A stretch of DNA of 64,000 nt from Bacteroidales bacterium (GCA_035647615.1 DASRND010000038.1:1-64000), one strand, 5' to 3'; shown: positions 15,384 to 25,203, counted from the first letter of the stretch. Numbers and translations: made by a program. The notes: generated from the sequence alone by a model not told the origin.

Positions 15384-15397
15384 TATTCTATTTTACT

Positions 15398-15479
15398 AAA
15401 AAAACACAGGGGATGACGCACATAATTGGTATTTTAACAGCCCAGGTTTCCCTGTTGCCAATGCGATCCCCTGTATTTT
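15398..15479 (-). terminator. Long hairpin downstream of the acidic-protein gene
   Basis: ACACAGGGGAT...ATTGG pairs with CCAAT...ATCCCCTGT around a 30-base middle, with an A7 run at 15398-15404 that becomes a U-run on the minus strand. It probably terminates the gene at 15507-15980. It lacks TAAC/GTTR boxes and is not an attC-like site. Confidence 0.55.
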
Positions 15480-15506
15480 GTTGTGTTGTGATTTCAGATT
15501 TCAAGG

Positions 15507-15980
15507 CTATGCCTCGTCGTCTTCGTCTTCTTCCAGATCCATCATCATACCCCAACTGATGGCTGTCAGTGTGCCGTCGTCGAAATAGAAGTCGATGAGA
15601 GCATCGTCGAATGAAACGCGTTTTTCGTTTTCGTACTCTTCGTCATCCATCACCTCGGTGTCCATGTCTTCGTATTCGTGGTCGTTCATCAGCTTGATGA
15701 CTTCAGCTTCCTTGAGGTCAAAAAGCTTTTTACCGAAGAGCATTACGTCGCGGTTTTCGGTCTCGAACTGTGTGAGCACGGGCTCTTCGTCCACTTCAAA
15801 AAACAACGACAGTTCCATGTCGTCGTAGTGATAGATAATGCTGTCGCCCATGTCCTCGTCGACGATTTCTTCTTTCTCGTCGGGCTCGCCCAGATGAGCA
15901 ACGATTTGTTTTGGTGTACTGCCAAACTCAAGCGCACCAAATCCCTCCAGTGGCTTAATCTCGAATGACATTTCTTTCAT
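15507..15980 (-). CDS. Highly acidic cytoplasmic protein, unknown function
   Basis: The 157-residue product is about one third Asp and Glu and ends in a nearly pure acidic tail (DLEEDEDDEA). It has no signal peptide, membrane span or Cys. The N-terminal half contains LEFGSTPKQIVAHLGEPDE, a pattern like the SmpA/OmlA-type or SMI1-like small beta-domains that respond to a defined partner, but I cannot assign a family. A second Met (residue 4, MSFEIKP) is a possible start. It is monocistronic and followed by a long hairpin. Confidence 0.6.
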   Translation of the reverse strand: MKEMSFEIKPLEGFGALEFGSTPKQIVAHLGEPDEKEEIVDEDMGDSIIYHYDDMELSLFFEVDEEPVLTQFETENRDVMLFGKKLFDLKEAEVIKLMNDHEYEDMDTEVMDDEEYENEKRVSFDDALIDFYFDDGTLTAISWGMMMDLEEDEDDEA

Positions 15981-16003
15981 AATTTGTAATAGTTTTTAAT
16001 GAA

Positions 16004-16816
16004 TTATTTTAATGGTGAATTTGGTTCGTGTACAAAATGTCTAAAAACCATCTTGTTAAGAAATTGCGGTACAAATTTATTAAGATAAACGGTCGCTTTG
16101 CCCTGCGCGGTAAGAATTATGTTGTTTTTGCGATGGTAGACGGCGCAGGCAATTTTATGAGCCACCTTTTCGGCGCTCATGAGTTTATTTTCGTCGAGTG
16201 GCGACTCCCCCTGCTGCGAGCCATCGGCAGCCAGCGCCACATTGCGGATGTTAGACCTGGTAAAACCCGGGCAGGCTATGAGCACGTGCACGTTGTTGTG
16301 AAGATTTTCGATGCGGATCACCTCCATGAGACCCTGTATGGCAAACTTGGAAGCTGAATAGCCAGTTCGCCCCGGCAGCCCTTTGTAGCCTGCCACCGAA
16401 GAAACAGCTACCAACGAGCCTTGCGTAGCCTGAAGATGGGGCAGCGCATATTTAGAGCAATAAGCAGTGCCCCAAAAGTTGACATCCATGAGCCGCCTGA
16501 GCACATCGAGTTCCACATCCTCAAAAAGCGCACGCATAGAGATGCCTGCATTATTGATCAATACATCTATTTTTCCGAATTTGTCGATGGCAGCTTCTAC
16601 CAGATTTTGGCAATCGCTCTCAATGCTCACATCGGTAGCAACGGCAAGCATTTCATGGCCTTTTTCGGCCAGCGACTTTTGCATCTGTTGCAACTTAGCC
16701 ACATTGCGGGCGGCAGCAACCACACGTGCACCATTGCCGGACAGCTCTCTCACCAATGCCTCCCCTATTCCCGAGGAAGCCCCGGTTATCACGACAACTT
16801 TGTTTTTGAAATTCAT
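16004..16816 (-). CDS. Short-chain dehydrogenase/reductase
   Basis: The 270-residue product is a classical SDR: VVITGASSGIG at residues 7-17, NNAG near residue 90, catalytic Ser in VAVSSVAGYKG and YSASK near residue 155. The C-terminal 70 residues, with a basic helix and aromatic end, resemble the DHRS7-like/YqjQ group of membrane-associated SDRs acting on lipids or steroids. The substrate is not known. It stands alone between the acidic protein gene and the AsmA gene. Confidence 0.85.
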   Translation of the reverse strand: MNFKNKVVVITGASSGIGEALVRELSGNGARVVAAARNVAKLQQMQKSLAEKGHEMLAVATDVSIESDCQNLVEAAIDKFGKIDVLINNAGISMRALFEDVELDVLRRLMDVNFWGTAYCSKYALPHLQATQGSLVAVSSVAGYKGLPGRTGYSASKFAIQGLMEVIRIENLHNNVHVLIACPGFTRSNIRNVALAADGSQQGESPLDENKLMSAEKVAHKIACAVYHRKNNIILTAQGKATVYLNKFVPQFLNKMVFRHFVHEPNSPLK

Positions 16817-16940
16817 AGTTGCGGAAACAACGTTGTAAACTGCATCTAATTTTGTCTGATGAAAAACTTATTGAAATTTCTTTGGGTTTTGTTTTTTATA
16901 TTCCGCGATAAACATCCCAAATTGAGTTTGAACATAAAAA

Positions 16941-19862
16941 TTACTCACCTCCCAAAGTTTTGTCGGCACGCTCCTGTGCATCTGCTTTTAATTTATCAGC
17001 CTGGCGGCGGGCAGCATCAAGGATATCATCAGATTTCTTTTGCGCAGCCTTTACCAGATTGTCGGCTGTGTTGTCAGCTTCGGCCAGCAGATTTTTGATT
17101 GCAGCTTTGGCTGCCGCTTCAGCAAGTGGGCCTTCCTCTTTGGCTTTATCTAATAATTTATCGGCTTGTTTGCGTGCTTCCTCTTTGGCTTTTTCGGCAC
17201 TCTGCGCTACCTTTAACATTGTTGCGTCAGCTTGTTGCTGTGCGTCGGCAATAATCTTTCGTGCTTTCTGGTCAGCGTCGTCGATAATTTTTTGAGCATC
17301 GACACGGGCTTCGGCTTTCGCCTTGTCAAATCTCTCGCGAGCCTCCTGTTCGAGTTTTTCTTTTTGCCGTTGCAGCTCTTCGAGTGCTTTATTTTTCAAA
17401 TCATCAATCATCGACTTGCCGGAACCTTCGCCCGGGAAGATGCTCACGGTAGGATCGGAAAGTGTTCCGCCGATGTTGGCTTTTACGGTGACGGTTTCCC
17501 CCAGGCTAAAGTTGGTTCCTATCTTATTGGCTTCCTTCACCAGGTTTTCGAGGATGTCGTTGGCAGCTCCACCAAATTTGGCGCGCGGTATGGTCAGGAT
17601 CATGTCGTAGCTAATGGTTTGATCCAGCGCCGTCCAGCCGCCAATGCTGGCGCTCATGTCGGCATATTTTATATCAAAAGGCTGCACGTGCAATTTGCCA
17701 TTGATAAACTCGAACGAAAGATCCACCGGCCCCATCAGCAGTCGCTTCAGATCGGGCATCTTGAGCAGGTCGGCCAATTTATTAAAGGTGTTTACATTCT
17801 GAATGGTAATGGTAGTAGTTTGCAGGCTCCCGTTACCGTTGAGACTGCTGTAAACGGGCATCATTCCTTTGTCCAGCAGTGTCGTCATATCGAAGTTGAC
17901 GGTAAATTTTCCCTGTGTTTTTTCAGCGATCGGGGTAAACTTCTCTATGGTACCTATGTTTTTGTAGGCCGTCTGAATGTCGATGTCGGCAATACGCATG
18001 TCGAGCTGGGCTTGTGGATGCGCGGGATTTCTTGTATCATATTTTCCCGAAAGGCTGGCAGTTCCATCCAAAATTCCCATGTTGAGATTATCGAGTGTAA
18101 CAGCTTTGTCGGCTACCACCATTTTGCCATTGACGTTGGTCAATTCCAAATTATCATAAAACACCTTATCAAATTGTGTGGTGAGCGTGAAGTGGATGTC
18201 GGCCGGAATTTCAATTACGCCCATTGAAGCAGTATCTGCCGGCGATGTGCTTTCCGCCGGAGTAGTCGGTTCATTGGTTGGAGCGGATTCATCGGCTGGC
18301 ATCAGATCGGTGATGTTAAGATAGGATGACCTGGCGTCGAGCTGTCCTCTCAAGATTCCATCGGAAAGGAAATAAGGCATAAAGTTTTCGATGCGGCCGG
18401 TGGCCGAAAAATCGTTTCGTCCAATGTTCAAGGCAAAGTTTACAAGGTCGAGATAGGCCGGCGAAAAGTTGAGTTGTGCGTTGGCAATGTGTACCGGCTC
18501 ATTGAAAAATTCCGTCGGATAATTAAAGTTTTTCATCAACAGCGATCCTATGAATTTAAAATCTTCATAACGTTCATTTTCAATAGCCGACATGGCTCCT
18601 TCAAAAGAAAAATCGGCCGTGATCATTCCGCTAAGGGATTCAGCTTCTTCGAGCGGATACACTTCGGCAATGCGCGATAAGTCACCCTCCGCTTCTACGG
18701 CACCCTTCAGGTGCATGTCGCTCATTGGATTTTTAATAAAAAGGTTAGCCGAAATTGCATTGCCAGCCATCACAAGGTCAAAGCGGGAAACATCTACGGT
18801 AAGATTGTCCAGGTCGCCGCCAGGGAAGTTGACGCGGGTGTCGATATTTACATCACGCACGGCCTGCGGCAGGTCGGGATACTGGAAGTAACCGTCGTTC
18901 ACCTCCAGATTGATAGCAAAAGCAGGATAACTCGTTTCGGTGTACATTCCCTTCACGTTGCCCTTGATGCTCATTGTGCCGGAGGTTTTCAAACCATCGA
19001 AGTTGGTGCTATAAATTGCCGGCACCATCGACAGGAAGTTTTTAAACTCCGATTCCTGAGAGGCGAAAGTCAGCATCAGATTCATGTCGCCATTTTCCTG
19101 CATGCCCACCGAACCATCAAATCCGATAAACAATCGATTAAGTCGCAACTGATTTTTTTTCAAAGTATAAATACTGTTGGCCAAATCAGCGTCGATCAGG
19201 GCATGTAACTCAGCATCCACATTCCGAAGATATTTCACGCCGTCGTAAATCACCGTCACGCGCTCTATGCTGGTGTAGGTATTCAATGAGGTAAAGTCGA
19301 GCGTAAAATCACCGGACATCTTGAAATCCACACCTTCGAGCAGCGCATAGGTAGTAAGACTTTTGTCGTCGTAGATGATGCGCCCGTCGTTGATGGCCAC
19401 ATGCTGCAAATCGAGTTTAAAAGGGGAAGCCGATTCGTCAGGTGTAGGTTCGGGAGTTGATTCGGAAGGCAGCATAATATCGTAGTTGGCAAGTCCCTCC
19501 TTGGTTACGCGCACATTTACACGGGGGTTTCTAATGTGCACCTTGCGCAGCTTGTAGGCTTCGCACCTGATCACACTCATCAGATCGAGCGTAAGGTCGA
19601 AATCAGGAATCCACGCCAGCGTGTCGCCCTCAAAAGGCGCTTTATTAACCACCGAAAGCCCTTCGAGCCTGAAGTTGAAGTTGGGAAAACTCCTGAACAA
19701 CGACAGACTGAAGTCGGTAAAATCCACTTGTGCATTCACATTTTTATTAATCTCCTGTTTTACCTTCTCCACGATCTGGTCACGGAAAAAATAGGGTATG
19801 GCAACCATTGCCAAAAGCACCACCAACAAGAAGATTCCAATAATTTTAAAAAATAATTTCAT
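16941..19862 (-). CDS. AsmA family envelope protein with long Ala/Lys/Glu-rich helical tail
   Basis: The 973-residue product has one N-terminal membrane anchor (residues 3-25, FFKIIGIFLLVVLLAMVAI) and an AsmA-type N-terminal domain (VDFTDFSLSLFRSFPNFNF). It continues as a long beta-strand-rich body of the kind now known to bridge inner and outer membranes for phospholipid transport. An AsmA C-terminal segment lies near 660-790. The last 170 residues are quite different: continuous heptad-like Ala/Lys/Asp/Glu helix (AKAEARVDAQKIIDDADQKA and similar), like a stalk or coiled coil. It lies 18 bases after aroC and is probably co-transcribed with it. Confidence 0.85.
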   Translation of the reverse strand: MKLFFKIIGIFLLVVLLAMVAIPYFFRDQIVEKVKQEINKNVNAQVDFTDFSLSLFRSFPNFNFRLEGLSVVNKAPFEGDTLAWIPDFDLTLDLMSVIRCEAYKLRKVHIRNPRVNVRVTKEGLANYDIMLPSESTPEPTPDESASPFKLDLQHVAINDGRIIYDDKSLTTYALLEGVDFKMSGDFTLDFTSLNTYTSIERVTVIYDGVKYLRNVDAELHALIDADLANSIYTLKKNQLRLNRLFIGFDGSVGMQENGDMNLMLTFASQESEFKNFLSMVPAIYSTNFDGLKTSGTMSIKGNVKGMYTETSYPAFAINLEVNDGYFQYPDLPQAVRDVNIDTRVNFPGGDLDNLTVDVSRFDLVMAGNAISANLFIKNPMSDMHLKGAVEAEGDLSRIAEVYPLEEAESLSGMITADFSFEGAMSAIENERYEDFKFIGSLLMKNFNYPTEFFNEPVHIANAQLNFSPAYLDLVNFALNIGRNDFSATGRIENFMPYFLSDGILRGQLDARSSYLNITDLMPADESAPTNEPTTPAESTSPADTASMGVIEIPADIHFTLTTQFDKVFYDNLELTNVNGKMVVADKAVTLDNLNMGILDGTASLSGKYDTRNPAHPQAQLDMRIADIDIQTAYKNIGTIEKFTPIAEKTQGKFTVNFDMTTLLDKGMMPVYSSLNGNGSLQTTTITIQNVNTFNKLADLLKMPDLKRLLMGPVDLSFEFINGKLHVQPFDIKYADMSASIGGWTALDQTISYDMILTIPRAKFGGAANDILENLVKEANKIGTNFSLGETVTVKANIGGTLSDPTVSIFPGEGSGKSMIDDLKNKALEELQRQKEKLEQEARERFDKAKAEARVDAQKIIDDADQKARKIIADAQQQADATMLKVAQSAEKAKEEARKQADKLLDKAKEEGPLAEAAAKAAIKNLLAEADNTADNLVKAAQKKSDDILDAARRQADKLKADAQERADKTLGGE

Positions 19863-19880
19863 GACGTTTTATTTTAAATT

Positions 19881-20978
19881 TCATTTATTTTCTTTACGAA
19901 AAGGAACATAGATTAAATTTCTAAGATAAAAATCAGCGATCACCAGCGCTGCCATAGCTTCTACTACCGGCACTGCACGTGGCACTACGCAAGGATCGTG
20001 GCGGCCGGTAACCGAAAGTTGCACCTCTTTGCCGCTTTTGTCCACCGTCGTTTGCTGCCTTGCAATACTTGCCGGCGGCTTAAATGCCACCCGAAAAATA
20101 ACGGACTGTCCGTTGGAGATGCCGCCCTGAATGCCTCCGGAGTGGTTGGTACGCGTGGTGATTGCACCATTTTCAACGACAAAAGCATCGTTATGTTCAG
20201 AGCCTTTGCGCGAAGCAGCGACAAACCCCTCTCCCACCTCAAAACCTTTGGTAGCATTGATGCCCATCATGGCGGCAGCCAGAGCAGCGCTGAGTTTGTT
20301 GTAAACAGGCTCCCCCAATCCGGCGGGCACACCAGTGATGGTACACGCCACAACGCCGCCCACCGAGTCACCCTGTCGGGCAAGCTCCGCGAGTAGTTCT
20401 TCCATTCGCGAAGCAGCGACTTTATCGGGACAACGCGTTGGACTATCGTCCACTATTTTTTGCGTAAGCGCTGATAAATTCGCTTGTGCAGTAATGTTTC
20501 CGATTTGATGTGTGTAAGCCAACACCTGAATTCCAAACTGCTTTAAAAGATGTGTGGCAAAGGCGCCCGCCGCAACACGCACCAAAGTTTCGCGCGCCGA
20601 AGCACGTCCGCCGCCGCGCTGATCGACATGACCATATTTTTGGTGATAAGTGTAATCGGCATGAGAAGGCCGGTAAACATTGGAAAGCGCATCGTAATCT
20701 GCGCTACGTTGATCGCTGTTGCGGACAATAAAAGCGATGGGCGATCCTGTAGTTTTGTTGTCGAAAATGCCGGAAAGAACCTCGATTTTATCAGCCTCCT
20801 TGCGCTGGCTTACCAACCTGGACTGACCGGGCTTGCGACGGTCGAGACATTGCTGCACAAAATCCAGGTCGATGATAACGCCGGGCGGAAAACCATCAAT
20901 AACGCCACCCATGGCCAAGCCGTGCGATTCGCCAAAGCTTGTGATGCGCAAAATTTCTCCAAAACTGTTTGAGGCCAT
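19881..20978 (-). CDS. aroC: Chorismate synthase
   Basis: The 365-residue product catalyses the last step of the shikimate pathway, 5-enolpyruvylshikimate-3-phosphate to chorismate, using reduced FMN. Family landmarks are in order: the N-terminal FGESHG, RRKPGQSRL near residue 48, HADYTYHQKYG, RGGGRASARET near residue 125, GGIQGGISNGQ near residue 285 and RHDPCVVPRAVPV near residue 325. Length is normal for the enzyme. It appears to be the first gene of a two-gene unit with the AsmA gene; no functional link between them is known. Confidence 0.97.
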   Translation of the reverse strand: MASNSFGEILRITSFGESHGLAMGGVIDGFPPGVIIDLDFVQQCLDRRKPGQSRLVSQRKEADKIEVLSGIFDNKTTGSPIAFIVRNSDQRSADYDALSNVYRPSHADYTYHQKYGHVDQRGGGRASARETLVRVAAGAFATHLLKQFGIQVLAYTHQIGNITAQANLSALTQKIVDDSPTRCPDKVAASRMEELLAELARQGDSVGGVVACTITGVPAGLGEPVYNKLSAALAAAMMGINATKGFEVGEGFVAASRKGSEHNDAFVVENGAITTRTNHSGGIQGGISNGQSVIFRVAFKPPASIARQQTTVDKSGKEVQLSVTGRHDPCVVPRAVPVVEAMAALVIADFYLRNLIYVPFRKENK

Positions 20979-21115
20979 AGCGTCTGGTGATTCTTAAAAA
21001 TTACAGCAAAGGTCGGATAATATAGTGTTACAAAAAGTTAATTGATAAAAAGAAGATGGAAAGAAGAGGTGAGTGATGAGAATTGAGAGATGAGCGGTGA
21101 GAGATGAGAAAATGA

Positions 21116-21520
21116 TTGAATAAAACCAGTCCTTCGGTGGTTGCGGTGGCTGCGGTGACTCTGGTGGCTGAGCGGAGCCGAAGCCAGCTTGTCGAAGCCA
21201 TCCGAAAAGTTACACAGTGTTACACCAAGTTTTACACAGAGTAACACAGTGAAACCTCAAATTTAGAAAATAACAATTGAATAAAGCCAGTCCTTCGGTG
21301 GTTGCGGTGGCTGCGGTGACTCTGGTGGCTGAGCGGAGCCGAATCCAGCCCGTCGAAGCCATCCGAAAAGTTACACAGTGTTACACTAAGTTTTACACAG
21401 AGTAACACAGTGAAACCTAAATTTAGAAAATAACAATTGAATAAAACCAGCCCTTCGGTGGTTGCGGTGGCTGCGGTGACTCTGGTGGCTGAGCGGAGCC
21501 GAAGCCAGCCTGTCGATGCC
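21116..21520. repeat. Three tandem copies of a 160 bp intergenic repeat
   Basis: The segment beginning TTGAATAAA.CCAG.CCTTCGGTGG occurs with the CCTTCGG core at 21131, 21292 and 21452, periods of 161 and 160 bases. Each unit has a GC-rich half (GGTTGCGGTGGCTGCGGTG) and an AT-rich half with TTACACAGTGTTACAC. The third copy is cut off at about 21520. There are few differences between copies, so expansion is recent. It occupies most of the 626-base gap after aroC. Confidence 0.9.
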
Positions 21521-21534
21521 TTATTCTTTAAAAG

Positions 21535-21582
21535 AAAAACCCCCGGGATGAATTGGTGCTTCAATCTTCCCGGGGGTTTTTT
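21535..21582 (-). terminator. Terminator of the DUF349 gene
   Basis: AAAAACCCCCGGGA pairs with TCCCGGGGGTTTTT around a 20-base loop. It lies just after the stop of the gene at 21606-24014. Confidence 0.85.
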
Positions 21583-21605
21583 ATTCTGATGCCAGAGAGC
21601 TGTTA

Positions 21606-24014
21606 CTAGTCGCTGACCAGTTTGAGTTTTGACTCAAGGACTTTTAATTCCTCTTTGGCATTGTTGATTTTCTTTTCAAACTCGTCTTTAAACAGGCTTG
21701 CCTTCTTGCTGTCGGCCAGGAAACCGATGTTGTTTTCCCACACGTTGATGTCGTCGCGCAGGGTGCTGATTTTTCCCTGAATAAAGCTGCGCTCGCGCGT
21801 GAATGTGCGCTGGGCATCGGGAGCCTCCCTAACGGATTCCATACGGCTACGATAGGTGGAGAGCGAAATCTCGTGGCTGCTGATGTTGAGCTTGTCGAGT
21901 TGTTTGTTCACAATATTTCTGAAAGCATTCTGCAACCGGTCTTTGTCTTTGAAAGGCACGTGGCCGATGTCGGTCCACTGGCGCTGGAAGTCTTTGAGTT
22001 TGTTGAGGTTTTCGGATTTATCCTCACCAAATTGGGTTTCTTCCACCAGCTTGATAAGCTCCTCTTTGCGGCGCAGGTTTTCACCTTCGTCCTCGCGGAT
22101 GCTGGCAAAATGTTTTGATTTATTATTGAAAAAAGTGTCGCAGGCAACACGGAAACGTCTCCATATTTTGTCGGCATTTTTGCGTGGCACCGGTCCAATT
22201 TCTTTCCACTCTTTTTGCATTTCGATGAGCTCACGCGTAGTCTGCCTCCAGTTGTCACTTTCGCTCAGGGCTTCAGCGCGCACGCAGAGGTCGAGTTTTT
22301 GGTTGTAGTTGTTAACCTGCTGATCTTTGAGCTTGCCGAAATATTCTTTCTTTTCGTTAAAGAAATTATCCATACTGGTGCGGAAGCGTTCCCACACCTC
22401 GTCGTTCTGGCGTTTTGCGGCAGGACCTATGGTTTTCCACACTTTAAAAAGCTCGTTGAAATGGTGGGTTTTCTGTTGCCATTGTTTCAACGAATCCACC
22501 TGACCTTCGACCAATTGCTCGGCTTTTTCGCAGAGCGCCACTTTTTGCTCATAATTGATGTCGTGCTGATCTTCCATCAACTTGTAGTGATCGCGGCGAC
22601 GCTGGTTAATCTTATCGGTTGTGGATTTGAAGCGTTCCCATATCTCTTCGTTTTTGTCGGCAGGCACCGGCCCCACCTCTTTCCATTGTTCGTGGAGGCG
22701 TTGCAGGGCTTTGAAAGATTTAATAATTGACGACTCGAGCAAGAGCTCTTCGGCTCGTTCGCAGAGTTCTATCTTTTGCTCAAGGTTTTTCTTTAGGTCG
22801 AGATCTTTAAGCTCTTTGTTAATTTTTACTTTATCAAAAAACTTCTCCACCAGAAAATGATAGTTCTGCCACAGGTTGTTCACCTCAGCTTTGGGAACTA
22901 TTCCCAGCGATTTCCACTCTTCCTGTAAAGCGCGGAAATCGTCGTAGGTCTTCTTCAGGGTTTCTTCGGAAGCGATAAGCTCTTTCAGCTCGTCAAGTAT
23001 CTGCTGCTTACGCGTCAGGTTTTTCTGTTTCTGCACTTCGAGCTGATCCAGATAAATGCCGCGTTTTTGTTTATAAATAGCGAAAAGCTGGTCAAATTTT
23101 CCCTGAAGGGTGTCGTGAATCGGGGCTGCTTGTTTTTCAGGAACTTCTTCTTCGCTTTCCTGACCTTCTTCTTGCCCGGCGTCGGTAAGACTTTCCTGCA
23201 TCTGGTCTTCTTTGAAAGCTTTGGTCTTTTTGATGAATGCGACTTTTATCAAAGCCACCTTTGGTTTTATCTCGTTCACATCATCGGCAGCCACCAGCTT
23301 CTCAAGCTGGTCTATAAGCTCCTCGCGTGATAATTCTTCAAAATTGGTAATCTCTCCTTCGTCTTCTTCCTCCTCATCATCCTCTTCTTCGTCGTGAGTT
23401 TTATCCAGGTCGTTGTCGACAGTTTTTACGGAGGCAGCCGCAGTTTGTTGTGTTGCCGTGTCAACCACAGCTTCAGCTTCAGCAACAGCTTCTGTTTTGT
23501 CAGCAACTTCGGGTTCAGCAGCAGCTTCGGGTTCGGTTACTGGTTTTGCCTCAGCCTCTGTTTCGTCCGGTTTTTCTGCAGCAGGTCCCGAAGTCGATTC
23601 ATCCGTCACCTGAATGGTTTCCCCAGCGTCATCGCCAGTGGATTCAACCTGATCAACTGCGGCTGCTGGTTCTGTTTCATCTTGCGGAATAGCCTCTGCT
23701 TCAACAGATGGCGCCTCCTCATCAGTTACATCGCTTACCGCAGAAGTGATTAACTCAACACCCTTTTCAGCGTTATCTGCAGATGCAGCATCACTTGGGG
23801 TCTCTTCTGTAATTGCGCTTTCAGCGGGATTTTCATCCAGCTGCTGCTCTGCTTCCACAGGAGCGCTTTGGGATTGTTCGTCGGCAGATTCCTGAACCTG
23901 AACTAAAGGTTGATTGGCTTCTTCCTGTTGTTGTTCAGTCTGGAGTGTCTTCTCATCCTGTGTCCCGTTTTGGGATTCTTCAGGAATTTGATTGGTTTGA
24001 TCTTTTGTTTCCAT
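21606..24014 (-). CDS. DUF349 repeat protein with acidic low-complexity N-terminus
   Basis: The 802-residue product has two parts. Residues 1-235 are low-complexity, rich in Glu, Ala, Thr and Gln, ending in a run of Asp/Glu. Residues about 240-800 hold at least five DUF349 repeats, three-helix units with a W(K/T)xIGPVPxxxxxxIWxRF signature, and finish with a coiled coil. DUF349 proteins are cytoplasmic and occur widely in Bacteroidota; a role in stress or nucleic-acid binding has been suggested but is not settled. It is a single gene with its own terminator. Confidence 0.85.
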   Translation of the reverse strand: METKDQTNQIPEESQNGTQDEKTLQTEQQQEEANQPLVQVQESADEQSQSAPVEAEQQLDENPAESAITEETPSDAASADNAEKGVELITSAVSDVTDEEAPSVEAEAIPQDETEPAAAVDQVESTGDDAGETIQVTDESTSGPAAEKPDETEAEAKPVTEPEAAAEPEVADKTEAVAEAEAVVDTATQQTAAASVKTVDNDLDKTHDEEEDDEEEEDEGEITNFEELSREELIDQLEKLVAADDVNEIKPKVALIKVAFIKKTKAFKEDQMQESLTDAGQEEGQESEEEVPEKQAAPIHDTLQGKFDQLFAIYKQKRGIYLDQLEVQKQKNLTRKQQILDELKELIASEETLKKTYDDFRALQEEWKSLGIVPKAEVNNLWQNYHFLVEKFFDKVKINKELKDLDLKKNLEQKIELCERAEELLLESSIIKSFKALQRLHEQWKEVGPVPADKNEEIWERFKSTTDKINQRRRDHYKLMEDQHDINYEQKVALCEKAEQLVEGQVDSLKQWQQKTHHFNELFKVWKTIGPAAKRQNDEVWERFRTSMDNFFNEKKEYFGKLKDQQVNNYNQKLDLCVRAEALSESDNWRQTTRELIEMQKEWKEIGPVPRKNADKIWRRFRVACDTFFNNKSKHFASIREDEGENLRRKEELIKLVEETQFGEDKSENLNKLKDFQRQWTDIGHVPFKDKDRLQNAFRNIVNKQLDKLNISSHEISLSTYRSRMESVREAPDAQRTFTRERSFIQGKISTLRDDINVWENNIGFLADSKKASLFKDEFEKKINNAKEELKVLESKLKLVSD

Positions 24015-24377
24015 TGACTAAAGAATTTTGTCTTACGTAGCGTTTTGTTTTACGGTATTCTGGTTTTTATACTCAAATAAAAACCTGATAATTAGATGTC
24101 TGTTTTTTTAAAAAATGAGTGCAAAAATAGCATTTATTTAACAGGATAATTAATCAATCGGAATTTAACTTTTTGCCATAGCATCATTTATAAAAACCGC
24201 GCAACACCTAACACGAATTGTGGAGTTTCTAATCCAAAAAAGCCTTGGTGGATTTTATCATCATAATTCGACTGAATCCTACGTTAAACGGGAATTCTCA
24301 TAATAAATATTTCCAGCAGAACGAATTGGCACGTTTTTCAAATCAATCCTGTTCAAGAAACCTTTAAAATTTGAATT
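24015..24377. other. Gap without recognised gene
   Basis: This is AT-rich intergenic DNA of 363 bases between the divergent DUF349 gene and a small membrane-protein gene. I see no open frame with coding character, hairpin or repeat in it; it should hold the promoters of both flanking genes. Confidence 0.5.
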
Positions 24378-24590
24378 ATGCGCAAAGTAGGAATTATAAT
24401 GATCTTTTTGGGAATCATAGGTGTAGCGGTATTTGGCATTCAAACTTTTACCAATGCAAGAAGCTTTAAATTTTTCGGCATCCTCCTCGGACACCACTTG
24501 GCAGGCTACATACCGATTGTATTAAGCGCACTGTTGCTGATAGCCGGTTTACTGGTGGCGAAATATTCAAAACCGCCTTATCAGAAATGA
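24378..24590 (+). CDS. Small two-span membrane protein
   Basis: The 70-residue product has two clear hydrophobic segments (residues 4-23 and 40-62), a short polar loop and a basic tail (KYSKPPYQK). The pattern MRKVGIIMIFLGIIG fits many small inner-membrane proteins of unknown role in this phylum. It stands alone. Coding character is supported by a natural start and the membrane pattern; an overlapping minus-strand frame (24279-24497) looks like its shadow. Confidence 0.55.
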   Translation: MRKVGIIMIFLGIIGVAVFGIQTFTNARSFKFFGILLGHHLAGYIPIVLSALLLIAGLLVAKYSKPPYQK

Positions 24591-24811
24591 GCAAAGATAA
24601 GCTGGTAAAAGTTCTAAGGAAGTTAAGCCCTGCAGAGTGAGCTCAGAGCGAAGCCCTTGCAGGTTTTTTACGCTAAGCAGAGCTATTTGAATTTGATTTC
24701 AAATTGTATGGATCTTACGTAGCGGCAGGAACCTGCAAGGATTCTAACACTAACGTGGCAGCCGAACCCTGTAAGAGCAGTACTGCCTAACGTTTTCCTA
24801 CCCCACACTTC
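24591..24811. repeat. Intergenic inverted repeat with CCTTGCAGG/CCTGCAAGG
   Basis: CCCTTGCAGG near 24652 and CCTGCAAGG near 24732 form inverted copies about 80 bases apart, and CCCTGCAGAG occurs near 24629. It looks like a degenerate dispersed intergenic element. No gene is seen. Confidence 0.35.
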
Positions 24812-25156
24812 TTAGAGGGTTGTTTTATTGCCAAGATCCTCCGAACCGTCAGGTTCGCCGGGGATTCCATTTTTTGATGAAGTGGTATGTTCGATAGCAG
24901 TGGGATCTTTATGGAGTGGTGGCTCAAGGTATTTTCCCTTCTCGCTGTTGAACTCACTCTGCGTAATCTCCCCGCGCCGGTAGCGGTCTTTGAGTACATC
25001 GAGTGTTGATTCTCCATCGGGCCCGTGACCTTTGCTCCGTGAAGGTTTTCGAAAGATTACGAATATTATTACAACTACTATAGCAAGGCCAAGTACCCAT
25101 GCCCACACCATGTCCAGGTTGTATGTTCCGCTTTGGTTCATTATGATATTTATCAT
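24812..25156 (-). CDS. SHOCT-domain membrane protein
   Basis: The 114-residue product has one membrane span (residues about 17-37, WVLGLAIVVVIIFVIF) followed by a SHOCT domain, LDVLKDRYRRGEITQSEF, at residues 52-70. SHOCT is a short two-helix module thought to mediate oligomerisation. The last 40 residues are polar and disordered. A later Met (residue 7, MNQSGTYN) may be the true start. It follows 47 bases after a second small membrane-protein gene on the same strand. Confidence 0.75.
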   Translation of the reverse strand: MINIIMNQSGTYNLDMVWAWVLGLAIVVVIIFVIFRKPSRSKGHGPDGESTLDVLKDRYRRGEITQSEFNSEKGKYLEPPLHKDPTAIEHTTSSKNGIPGEPDGSEDLGNKTTL

Positions 25157-25203
25157 TGTTTTCCTTTTTTAAATTGAGTAAATCTTGATTTTAAAATCAT
25201 CGG

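Noticed and set aside
15398..15479. Ninth attC-like site
   Set aside because: It has an inverted repeat but no TAAC or GTTR boxes and only about 80 bases.
17232..18227. Long open frame (331 codons) on the plus strand
   Set aside because: It is the antisense shadow of the AsmA gene and shows no domain.
21116..21520. CRISPR array
   Set aside because: Units are 160 bases with no short repeat/spacer alternation and no cas genes nearby.
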